From the NCBI RefSeq assembly GCF_002893625.1, contig NZ_PKMZ01000003.1, forward strand, positions 372,001 to 436,000: a stretch of DNA of 64,000 nt. The letters are read 5' to 3'. Position 1 is the stretch's first letter; every line of letters begins with the position of its first letter. This document shows positions 39,658 to 46,742 of this stretch, piece by piece. The DNA comes from Mangrovicella endophytica (GTDB lineage Bacteria > Pseudomonadota > Alphaproteobacteria > Rhizobiales > Rhizobiaceae). Made by a program: the position numbers and the translations under genes. The notes under the pieces are model-generated. The model worked only from the letters and a program-made list of their open reading frames with translations. It made no database searches and was not told where the DNA came from.

Positions 39658-40197
39658 TCAGTTGATGCCGAGAAGGGGCAGGACGACGCCCTTCTCCAGC
39701 GGGACTTGGAACCAGATCTCGAAGATCGCGTAGAAGGCGACCATCGTGCCGACCGAGATGAGGCCAGCCTTCCAAAGCGGCAGCTTGCCGAGGGTCATCA
39801 TCGAAAATATGAGGAAGAGCACCGAGGCGAGGTAAAGCCCGAGCCAGGGGATCAGGGCAGCGGCGACGGCCGTCGGCAGGAACACCGAGGCGATGCGGCC
39901 GAGAGCGCCGTCTTCCAGGAAGCGACTGTCGAAAGCGGCAAAGCCCTCCGTCGGATGGGACGGATCGGCGGCGGCGACATCAGCCGGGCGCCGCATGCGG
40001 CCGGCGAGGGCATAGCGGATCGCGATGGCGACACCCAGCACCACGATCAGCAAGCCGATGCGAAACGGGAAGTAGCCCGCCGCTGGCCCGACATCGGTCC
40101 AGCCGATGCCGTTCTCGGTCGAGCCATAGAGGACGACAGCCCCGAGGAGGGCGAGAGCGAGGCCGGTACCGACCTCCATATGGCGGCGTGTAAGCAT
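39658..40197 (-). CDS. tctB: Tripartite tricarboxylate transporter small permease (TctB)
   Basis: The small membrane subunit of the TTT transporter, 179 residues with four predicted helices (GLALALLGAVVLYGS; the segment around PFRIGLLIVVLGVAIAI; and two near the C-terminus, LASVLFLIFSMM and LISVGTMVAFYAIFEIWF). The Y-F-P-F-R pattern after the first helix is typical of TctB. It is 13 bases upstream of tctA. The start at 40197 was chosen to place the first helix near the N-terminus; an open frame extends to 40260. Confidence 0.88.
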   Translation of the reverse strand: MLTRRHMEVGTGLALALLGAVVLYGSTENGIGWTDVGPAAGYFPFRIGLLIVVLGVAIAIRYALAGRMRRPADVAAADPSHPTEGFAAFDSRFLEDGALGRIASVFLPTAVAAALIPWLGLYLASVLFLIFSMMTLGKLPLWKAGLISVGTMVAFYAIFEIWFQVPLEKGVVLPLLGIN

Positions 40198-40277
40198 GCG
40201 CGCCTCCGTTGTTGGATGTGTTGAGATGGTGGTGAGGCGCCGCTGGTGAGACGCCGTCATGAGGGCAGGAGGGTGCG

Positions 40278-40367
40278 CTAGGCGCGGCGAACCGCGATAA
40301 TGCGGCAGGACGTCCGCGCTGCCGCTCCGGCACCAGCGTCACGTGAGGCTGCTGGGCATACTCTCAT
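40278..40367 (-). CDS. Short ORF with strong Shine-Dalgarno before tctB
   Basis: A 29-codon frame starting at 40367 with AGGGAGGA (40380-40373) five bases upstream, the best ribosome-binding site in this gap. The peptide (M-R-V-C-P-A-A-S-R-D...) has no recognisable domain. The position, just before tctB, is where tctC is often found in tctCBA operons, so this could be the remnant start of a lost tctC, a leader peptide, or a chance frame. The 296-base gap holds otherwise only hairpins. Confidence 0.25.
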   Translation of the reverse strand: MRVCPAASRDAGAGAAARTSCRIIAVRRA

Positions 40368-40387
40368 GATGGTCCTCCCTTAGATGC

Positions 40388-40407
40388 CGTCCGGCCAGTG
40401 CCGGACG
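40388..40407 (-). terminator. Hairpin between the ketose kinase gene and tctB
   Basis: CGTCCGGC (40388-40395) and GCCGGACG (40400-40407) form a perfect 8-bp stem with a CAGT loop. A GC-rich mini-hairpin (GCGGGGC-AA-GCCCCG) lies next to it at 40417-40431. No T-tract follows in the minus-strand direction, so it is more likely an mRNA-stability or partial-termination element separating the enzymes from the transporter genes than a complete terminator. Confidence 0.4.
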
Positions 40408-40493
40408 CATGATGGTGCGGGGCAAGCCCCGAAGCCTCTGTATGTCTTCATCGCCGGCCGCTGCGTCCTCCCGCCCGACCGGCGAACTGTGGA

Positions 40494-42233
40494 TCAGGCC
40501 ACGCTCGGCGCGCCGTCCCTCGAGTGCGTCGCCAGCCGTTCGGCGACGACGCGCGCGCAGAGGGCGAGCGAGATCGCGCCGGCATCTGGATGGCCCACGC
40601 TGCGGGCCGCAAGCGGCCGCGCCCGCCCGAGCCGCGGCGTCATCGGTGCCGTAGCGTCGGCGGCCTCGGTCGCAGCCTTTGCAGCTGCGGCCCAGGCGGA
40701 TGATGCAGCGCCGTCGGCCTCGATCCGGCCGGCCAGCGTTTCGACGAAGGGCACCAGCGCGTCGACCAGCGTCTTGTCGCCGGGGCGGGCACGGCCGAGC
40801 CGCATCACCCGCTCCAGCGCCGCACGGGCACCGGTGGCCACGTCGGTCGCCGTGACAGTCTCGCTGTCGGAGAAGGCGCTTGCCCAGCCGCGCAGGAGCA
40901 GGCCCCAGATCGCGCCGGATGTGCCGCCAGCCCGGTCCGCCCATGCATCACCCGCTGCACCCAGCAGGCTGGCAGCGCCCGCGCCGGCCGAAGCCGCCGC
41001 TTCGGCAGCCTCCACGGCGGCGGCCGAGCCGCGCCGCATGCCTTGGCCGTGATCGCCGTCGCCGGCCACCGCATCGATGCGGCCGAGTTCGTCCTCGGCC
41101 TCGCGCAGGGCGCCTGCCATTGTACGGAGGATGGCAAGCACCTCCGCCGCACTCGCCCTTGACGCCTCCGACGCCGGTGCGAAGGCGCGGGCGGCATCGG
41201 GAGCATCCGAAACGACAGGCGCCGGACGGGTGTCCGGCACGGTGCCACGCCGCAGGGCGGCGCAGTCTGCCGGCGCCAGCCACAGCGGCTCCAGCTCCGC
41301 GTCGAGGAAAGTCAGAGTCAGCGAGCAGCCGGCCATGTCGAGCGAGGTCACGAGCTCGCCGGCTTCCGGCGCGACGATCGTGACACCGGCCATCTCCAGC
41401 CGGTCGGCAACATGCGTCCAGAGCACGAAGAGCTCTTCGTATTTGGTACTGCCGAGGCCGTTGAGGATCACGGCGGCGCGGTTATTCCAGCCGTCGGGGC
41501 GTTCAGTCAGGAGCGTGTCGACGAGAAGCGTGGCGAGCGCCTTTGCCGGCATCGTCCGCTCTTCGTTGATGCCGGGCTCGCCATGGATGCCGAGGCCGAT
41601 GCCGATCTGGCCCTTCGGCACCGTAAAGAGAGGCTCTTTGGCGCCGGGCAGCGTGCAGCCGTTGAAGGCGACGCCGATCGACACCGTACGGCGGTTGGCA
41701 AGCTCGGCGACGCGCTGCACGTCGTCGATGCCGGCGCCGGTCTCCGCGGCAGCACCCGCGATCTTGAACACGGCGACGTCGCCGGCAACGCCGCGGCGCT
41801 TGGCCTGCTCGTGGGCCGATGCGCTCGCCACGTCGTCGGTGACGGCGAGGACGCGCGCGTCAATGCCCTCGGCGCGCAGCCGCTCGGCGGCGGCGCCGAA
41901 ATTGAGGACGTCGCCGGCATAATTGCCGAAGCCGAGAATGACGCCCATGCCGCGATCGGCGAGGCGCGAGATGCGGGCGACTGCCTGCGTCGAGGGCGAG
42001 GCGAAGACGTCGCCGGCGACCGCCGCATCCGCAAGGCCAGGCCCGACATAACCGAGGAAGGCCGGATAATGGCCGGAGCCGCCGCCGATGACGAGCGCAA
42101 CCTTCGAGGCCCGTGTCTCCGCGGCACGCACCGCACCACCGGCGACGCGCTGCACATAGCGGGGATAGAGGCGGCAGAAGCCGTCGAGCGCTGTAGCGGC
42201 GAAAGTTTCGGGGTCGTCCAGGATCTGCGTCAT
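40494..42233 (-). CDS. Fused DhaK-DhaL ketose kinase (dihydroxyacetone/erythrulose kinase family)
   Basis: A 579-residue ATP-dependent dihydroxyacetone-kinase-type enzyme. The N-terminal DhaK domain has VIGGGSGHYPAFLG and GFGNYAGDVLNF, and the covalent substrate-binding His217 in GIHGEPGI. The C-terminal DhaL domain (from about residue 380) has the ATP/metal motif AGDGDHGQG and GTSGAIWGLLLRG. It phosphorylates dihydroxyacetone or a related short ketose; in several alphaproteobacteria this two-domain form is an erythrulose kinase. The start overlaps the stop of the upstream TIM-barrel gene by four bases, so the two are coupled. An upstream open extension to 42554 was rejected. Confidence 0.9.
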   Translation of the reverse strand: MTQILDDPETFAATALDGFCRLYPRYVQRVAGGAVRAAETRASKVALVIGGGSGHYPAFLGYVGPGLADAAVAGDVFASPSTQAVARISRLADRGMGVILGFGNYAGDVLNFGAAAERLRAEGIDARVLAVTDDVASASAHEQAKRRGVAGDVAVFKIAGAAAETGAGIDDVQRVAELANRRTVSIGVAFNGCTLPGAKEPLFTVPKGQIGIGLGIHGEPGINEERTMPAKALATLLVDTLLTERPDGWNNRAAVILNGLGSTKYEELFVLWTHVADRLEMAGVTIVAPEAGELVTSLDMAGCSLTLTFLDAELEPLWLAPADCAALRRGTVPDTRPAPVVSDAPDAARAFAPASEASRASAAEVLAILRTMAGALREAEDELGRIDAVAGDGDHGQGMRRGSAAAVEAAEAAASAGAGAASLLGAAGDAWADRAGGTSGAIWGLLLRGWASAFSDSETVTATDVATGARAALERVMRLGRARPGDKTLVDALVPFVETLAGRIEADGAASSAWAAAAKAATEAADATAPMTPRLGRARPLAARSVGHPDAGAISLALCARVVAERLATHSRDGAPSVA

Positions 42234-43183
42234 GCCGAGACCGTCACGGCCTTGAGGATGTGGCGCAGATAGGTGCGGTTCTGTCCGCAGACGCTGAGGC
42301 CGTCGCCGCCATAATGCTCGAGCAGGAAGGCGCTGCGGAAGCCGTGTGCCAGCGCCATGCGGACCGCCGCGCGGTAGTTGATGATCCCGAGCTCCAGCGG
42401 CGCCGGCGTCGTCATCACCGCGCCGGTCGCCTCGTCTTCCATGCGGAAGTAGTTCTTGGCATGCCAGTACCCGGCGAAGGGCGCGAGCTTTTCCATCATC
42501 GACTGCCAGTGCTCGACCGGCCGGTGCAGGCGGATCAGATTGCCGAGGTCGCAATTGATCTTCACGTTCGGCAGGTCGACGTCGGTCGCAAAGCGGACCG
42601 ATGAATCGGCGGTACCGAGATAGGTGTCCTCGTACATTTCGAGGGCCAGCTCGATCCCGAGCTCGCCGGCATGGCGTCCGAGGTCACGGATCCGTTCCAC
42701 CGCTTTGCGCCAGATAGCCGGGTCGTCGGGATTGACGACACCGGGCATGGTCCAGAACCAAAGGGCGCGTTTCTGCGCCTCTGTCAGCGGGCCGAACAGG
42801 CCGAAGGACACTGCGCCTGCGCCGATCTTCGCGGCCGTGTCGATGACGCGGTGGCCATAGGCGAGGTATTCCTCACCGCGCTCGGGATCGATGACGCTGC
42901 GCCGTGCCGTCGAGATCGCCGGTACCGACAGGCCGACATCACGCGCGACCGCCATGAACTCGTCGAGGCGCGCCGGCTCGAGATCGGCGAGGCGGATCCA
43001 GGAATCGGTCGGATCGACGTCGGTGAAGCCGGCCTCGAAAACCTCCGCCAGCGCCTCGCGCCATTCGGCGGCGCTCTGTTCCTGGACGGTGCGCCCGTCC
43101 GGCAGGGCGTTCTGGCGGTGGATCATCGCCGACGCGATGATCCAGGTCTCCGCGTCGGGTCGTGCGTCGGAAGAAGCTCGCAT
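42230..43183 (-). CDS. TIM-barrel sugar phosphate isomerase/epimerase-family protein
   Basis: A 317-residue AP-endonuclease-2/xylose-isomerase-like TIM barrel. Metal-binding candidates are the Glu in LGIELALEMYEDT, the Asp in NVKINCDLGNLIRL, the His in AGYWHAKNYFRM and the Glu in SAFLLEHYGGDG, at the ends of the later strands, as in this superfamily. Members isomerise, epimerise or decarboxylate sugars; in the apionate pathway one such protein (OiaC) decarboxylates 3-oxo-isoapionate to erythrulose, which a DhaK-DhaL kinase then phosphorylates. The neighbouring kinase, coupled by an ATGA overlap, makes this an attractive but unproven role. The ATG at 43183 was chosen; pdxA lies 10 bases upstream. 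Confidence 0.8.
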   Translation of the reverse strand: MRASSDARPDAETWIIASAMIHRQNALPDGRTVQEQSAAEWREALAEVFEAGFTDVDPTDSWIRLADLEPARLDEFMAVARDVGLSVPAISTARRSVIDPERGEEYLAYGHRVIDTAAKIGAGAVSFGLFGPLTEAQKRALWFWTMPGVVNPDDPAIWRKAVERIRDLGRHAGELGIELALEMYEDTYLGTADSSVRFATDVDLPNVKINCDLGNLIRLHRPVEHWQSMMEKLAPFAGYWHAKNYFRMEDEATGAVMTTPAPLELGIINYRAAVRMALAHGFRSAFLLEHYGGDGLSVCGQNRTYLRHILKAVTVSA

Positions 43184-43193
43184 GGCGGCCGCC

Positions 43194-44231
43194 TTACTCG
43201 GCGGCGGCCGCGAAGCGCCCTTGCCGGCGCGCCATGCGGATGGCGAGACGCAGCGCCTCGCGGGTCGCGCCGACATCGGCGATGCCCCTGCCGGCGATGT
43301 CGTAGGCCGTGCCATGCGCCGGTGTGCAGAGCGGGAAGGGCAGGCCACCCATCATGGTGATGCCCTTGTCGAAGCCCATCATCTTCATCGCGATCTGGCC
43401 CTGGTCATGATACATGGTCAGGACCGCGTTCCAGCCTTCCTTGACGGCGCGCAGGAACACGGTGTCGGACGGGAAGGGGCCCTCGATCACGTGGCCGCGG
43501 GCCTTCGCCTCGGCGACCGCCGGCTCGATGATGTCGATCTCCTCCATGCCGAAGGAGCCGCCGTCGCCCGCATGCGGGTTGAGGCCGGCGACGAGGATGC
43601 GCGGCTTCTCGATGCCCGCCTGTGCCAGGCAGCGCATCGTCAGCTCGACCTCGGCGAGGATCGCATCCTTCGACAGATGCGAGGAGACGTCCTTCAGCGG
43701 GACATGCGAGGTGACGCGGGCGTTCCAGACATTGGGCAGGACGTTGAACTCGCGCACCTTGCCGCGGAAGCCGGTGACGTCGGCAACGAAGCGGATCTCG
43801 TCGTCATAGCCCTCATAGGCGTAGCGCATCGCCTTCTTGTTGAAGGGCGTGAAGAACACCGCATCGGCCTCGCCGCGGTTCGCCATCAGCAGCGCCTCGC
43901 GGAAGTTGCGCGTGGCGAACGTGCCGCCGGCAACCGTTGCCTCGCCGCGCGTCACCTCCGACGGCGCAAGGTTGCGCAGGTCGACGAGAACATTGCGATC
44001 CGAAGCGAGCGCGGCCTCGGCCGTGTCGACGCGATCGATGTCGAGCGTGATGCCGGCAATTTCGGCACCCTCGTCGAGGATGCGCGCATCACCGAAGATG
44101 ATGATCCGGGCTTCGTCCTTCGCCTCGGGCAGATCGAGAAGCTTGGCCGTGAGCTCGGGGCTGATGCCGGCAGGGTCGCCCATGGCCAGCGCAATCACGG
44201 GACGGTCGTTCTGGGACGTCGTGGTGGTCAT
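43194..44231 (-). CDS. pdxA2: PdxA-family dehydrogenase (PdxA2-like)
   Basis: A 345-residue NAD-dependent metal dehydrogenase of the 4-hydroxythreonine-4-phosphate dehydrogenase family. It starts IALAMGDPAGISPEL; the three metal histidines of the family are present as His176 (TSHVPL), His220 (NPHAGDGG) and His275 (YHDQGQ). Setting with transporter, sugar kinase and GntR regulator, rather than with pyridoxine genes, suggests PdxA2, which oxidises and decarboxylates acid-sugar phosphates. The usual DUF1537 kinase partner is absent here. True vitamin B6 PdxA and the terephthalate cis-diol dehydrogenase TphB belong to the same superfamily and are alternatives. The start at 44231 follows GGAGG. 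Confidence 0.8.
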   Translation of the reverse strand: MTTTTSQNDRPVIALAMGDPAGISPELTAKLLDLPEAKDEARIIIFGDARILDEGAEIAGITLDIDRVDTAEAALASDRNVLVDLRNLAPSEVTRGEATVAGGTFATRNFREALLMANRGEADAVFFTPFNKKAMRYAYEGYDDEIRFVADVTGFRGKVREFNVLPNVWNARVTSHVPLKDVSSHLSKDAILAEVELTMRCLAQAGIEKPRILVAGLNPHAGDGGSFGMEEIDIIEPAVAEAKARGHVIEGPFPSDTVFLRAVKEGWNAVLTMYHDQGQIAMKMMGFDKGITMMGGLPFPLCTPAHGTAYDIAGRGIADVGATREALRLAIRMARRQGRFAAAAE

Positions 44232-44303
44232 GATCGGGCCTCCCTGCGAGATCGATGATGCAGACGGATAACGCCAATCCGTACCTGCATCAAGCATTCT
44301 GTC

Positions 44304-44325
44304 TTCTGTATACAAAATTCTGTAT
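44304..44325. promoter_or_regulatory. Candidate GntR operator between pdxA2 and the regulator
   Basis: An AT-rich stretch in the 166-base divergent gap contains the palindrome TGTATACA (44307-44314) and a direct repeat TTCTGTAT at 44304-44311 and 44318-44325 (14 bases apart). FadR/FCD GntR proteins bind short palindromes with spaced GT...AC cores, so this is a plausible site for repression of both pdxA2 (minus) and the regulator (plus). Confidence 0.45.
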
Positions 44326-44397
44326 TGGCAAGTTGCGTCTGTTGCCATAGCTTGCCGCGCAATGAAGCTGCCTGGGCGAGGAGGCGGAGAAGCGCAT

Positions 44398-45081
44398 ATG
44401 GACGGAATGACGCCCGTATTGTCGCCGAATGGCGGAGCGGACCGCATTGCGCGTCCCTCGCTCCATGACCTCATCGTCGATCGCCTGCGTGACATGATCA
44501 TCGAAGGCGAACTGGCGCCCGGCACCCGGCTGCACGAGGTGCAGCTTGGCGAACGGCTCGGCATCTCGCGCACGCCGCTGCGCGAAGCGATCAAATATCT
44601 GGCGAGCGACGGGCTGGTGGACCTCGTTCCCGGGCGCGGCGCCAGCGTGAAGCGCCTGAGCCGCAAGGACGTTCGCGATATGCTGGCGGTGATTCAGCGG
44701 CTGGAGGAACTCGGCGGCGAACTCGCCTGCGTCAACGCCAGCGACGAGGGCATCGCCCGTGTGCGGGTGATGCATGACGAGATGCTGAGCTGTTACCGCA
44801 GCAAGAACCGGCTCGAATATTACAAGCTGAATCAGGCGATCCACAGCGCCATGATGGAGCTTGCCGACAACGAGACGCTGCGAGCGATGCACGGCCGGCT
44901 GCAGATGCGGCTGAAGCGCATCCGCTTCATCGGCCACGAAGGGCCGGAGCGGTGGGCTGCGGCCGTCGCCGAGCACGAGGAGATGATGGCAGCGCTGGAA
45001 GCGCGGGACAGCCCGCGGTTGTCGGCCATCCTCGGCCTGCATCTCGCCAACGCCTGGACGCGTGTCGAGGAATACGTCTGA
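44398..45081 (+). CDS. GntR-family regulator with FCD domain
   Basis: A 227-residue GntR/FadR-subfamily regulator. The winged-helix (about residues 15-85) has LHDLIVDRLRDMIIEGELAPGTRL and ISRTPLREAIKYLASDGLVDL. The FCD ligand-binding domain follows (residues about 95-225), with its metal-type Asp/His positions in N-Q-A-I-H-S-A-M and A-V-A-E-H-E-E-M. It probably responds to an acid intermediate of the adjacent catabolic genes. GGAG (44386-44389) precedes the ATG at 44398; an upstream ATG at 44362 is possible. Divergent from pdxA2 across an AT-rich operator-like stretch. Confidence 0.9.
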   Translation: MDGMTPVLSPNGGADRIARPSLHDLIVDRLRDMIIEGELAPGTRLHEVQLGERLGISRTPLREAIKYLASDGLVDLVPGRGASVKRLSRKDVRDMLAVIQRLEELGGELACVNASDEGIARVRVMHDEMLSCYRSKNRLEYYKLNQAIHSAMMELADNETLRAMHGRLQMRLKRIRFIGHEGPERWAAAVAEHEEMMAALEARDSPRLSAILGLHLANAWTRVEEYV

Positions 45082-45133
45082 GCACCGTGAACTGACAGAC
45101 GCCTGTCGCAGGAGGCGGCAGGCCGGGAGGACC

Positions 45134-45259
45134 ATGATGATACTAATGATCGAGCGGGCGGCCTTCGCCGCCGCGCACGGAGAGGCTTTGCCTGCGGCCC
45201 GGCAGGACGGCGGCGTCCAGACCCGCATTGGCGGGACCTCGGCGGACCAGTCCCGATGA
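45134..45259 (+). CDS. Possible 41-residue small protein coupled to the SAF oxidoreductase
   Basis: A short ORF starts ATGATG at 45134, directly behind GGGAGGACC, a strong Shine-Dalgarno, and its TGA overlaps the oxidoreductase ATG by four bases (ATGA at 45256). The oxidoreductase itself has no good ribosome-binding site, so translation of this ORF could supply ribosomes to it. The peptide (M-M-I-L-M-I-E-R-A-A-F...) has no known domain. Function may be coupling only. Confidence 0.4.
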   Translation: MMILMIERAAFAAAHGEALPAARQDGGVQTRIGGTSADQSR

Positions 45260-46662
45260 ACAGCCATCTTCGTTTCCGGCGGGCCGAGCGTCCCGTCGAG
45301 GCTGCGCTCGTGGGAGCAGGTGCCTTCGGCCGATCGCTGCTCGGTCAGGGCCGCCGCATGGACCTGTTGAACGTACGGGTCGCCATCGACGTCACCGCCG
45401 AGCGCGCCGCCGAAGCGTTCCGCGCAGTGGGCTGGCCGCAGGCGGAGATCGCCACCTGCCGCACCGCCGCCGAGGCGGACGCCGCCTGGCAGCGCGGCGA
45501 GGCCGTTGCCGCCGGCGACCTCACCGTCGTGCTCGGCCTGCCGGTCGACATCGTGGTCGAAGCGAGCGGGCATCCGGAAGCCGGCGCGATCCATACCCAT
45601 GCCGCCATCGAGGCCGGCAAGCACGTCGCGCTCGTGACAAAGGAAACCGACAGCGTCGTCGGTCCGTATCTCGCGGCACTCGCGGCCGAGCGCGGCCTCG
45701 TCGTGACGCCGGTCGACGGCGACCAGCCGGCGCTCCTCATCGGCCTCGTCACCTGGGCCGAAACGCTCGGCCTGCCGATCATCGCCGCGGGCAAGTCCAG
45801 CGAGTACGACTTCGTCTATGATCGTGCCGAGGCGCGGCTGACCAGCGAGGCCAAGGCGACGCCGGCGCCCGGCTTCGACGCAGTCTGGTCGCTCGGCGAT
45901 CGCGAGACTGTGGCCCTTATCGCCGAGCGCGCCAGGCTGGCGGCGGCCCTGCCGCAGCTCGCCGTGCCGGATCTCTGCGAGATGGCTGTCGTCGCCAACG
46001 CCACCGGCCTCAAGCCCGATGTCGCCTCCTTCCATGCGCCGATCGCCCATATCGAAGAGGTGGCGAGCCTCTTCGTCGAGCGCGGGCAGGGCGGACTCCT
46101 GTCCGGCCGCCGCCGCCTCGACGTCTTCAACGGCTTGCGCGAGCCGGGTGGTCTGTCCTTTGCCGGCGGTGTCTTCATCGTCGTCGCCTGCGAGGACGAG
46201 GAAACCTGGAAGGTGCTGGCCGGCAAGGGCCATACGATGAGCCGCGACGGCAAGGCCGCGATGCTCTGGCTGCCGCGCCACCTCCTCGGTCTCGAGGCGC
46301 CGATCAGCATCCTTGATGCCGTGGTGAATGGCGTCTCGGTCGCGGGAGCGCCGAAGCCGGTCGTCGATCTCATCGGCCGCACGACACGCCCGCTCGCCAA
46401 GGGCACGCGCCTCGACGCGGTCGGACACCACCACACGATCGACGGCCTGGCGCCGGCGCTGATCGATGCAGCGCCCCTCGGGACCGATCGGCCCGCCCCC
46501 TATTACCTCATCGCCGGTCGCACCCTTCTGCGCGACCTCGACGCCGGTGTGTCCGTGACGCTCGGCGACGTCGATATCGACGAGGACGCGCCGATGGTCG
46601 CGCTGCGTCGTCGCCAGGATGCCCGCTTCTTTGCCGAGGCAGCGGGAGGATCTGGCTCGTGA
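45256..46662 (+). CDS. NAD(P)-dependent oxidoreductase with C-terminal SAF domain
   Basis: A 468-residue protein with an N-terminal Rossmann fold of homoserine-dehydrogenase-like type (ALVGAGAFGRSLLGQG, residues about 16-30; DIVVEASGHPEAGA; ALVTKETDSVVG) and a C-terminal SAF domain (about residues 415-460, YYLIAGRTLLRDLDAGVSVTLGDVDID), as found in sialic-acid synthase/antifreeze-like proteins. Such proteins are often mislabelled FlgA-like. They are linked to acid-sugar or polyol catabolic clusters; the reaction here is not known. It is in the same orientation as the GntR gene and the tctC gene and overlaps a small ORF by ATGA. Confidence 0.75.
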   Translation: MNSHLRFRRAERPVEAALVGAGAFGRSLLGQGRRMDLLNVRVAIDVTAERAAEAFRAVGWPQAEIATCRTAAEADAAWQRGEAVAAGDLTVVLGLPVDIVVEASGHPEAGAIHTHAAIEAGKHVALVTKETDSVVGPYLAALAAERGLVVTPVDGDQPALLIGLVTWAETLGLPIIAAGKSSEYDFVYDRAEARLTSEAKATPAPGFDAVWSLGDRETVALIAERARLAAALPQLAVPDLCEMAVVANATGLKPDVASFHAPIAHIEEVASLFVERGQGGLLSGRRRLDVFNGLREPGGLSFAGGVFIVVACEDEETWKVLAGKGHTMSRDGKAAMLWLPRHLLGLEAPISILDAVVNGVSVAGAPKPVVDLIGRTTRPLAKGTRLDAVGHHHTIDGLAPALIDAAPLGTDRPAPYYLIAGRTLLRDLDAGVSVTLGDVDIDEDAPMVALRRRQDARFFAEAAGGSGS

Positions 46663-46742
46663 ATGCGCGGCGCTGCCGCGTCGGCCGCCGGGGCCGTTCC
46701 CGGCACACAGGACATCCGATTACCAACAGGGAGGAACGTTCC

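Noticed and set aside
43194-44231. Terephthalate dihydrodiol dehydrogenase (TphB)
   Set aside because: TphB is PdxA-like and often linked to TctC-type transporters, but no ring-hydroxylating dioxygenase genes are present; the kinase and TIM-barrel neighbours favour sugar-acid metabolism.
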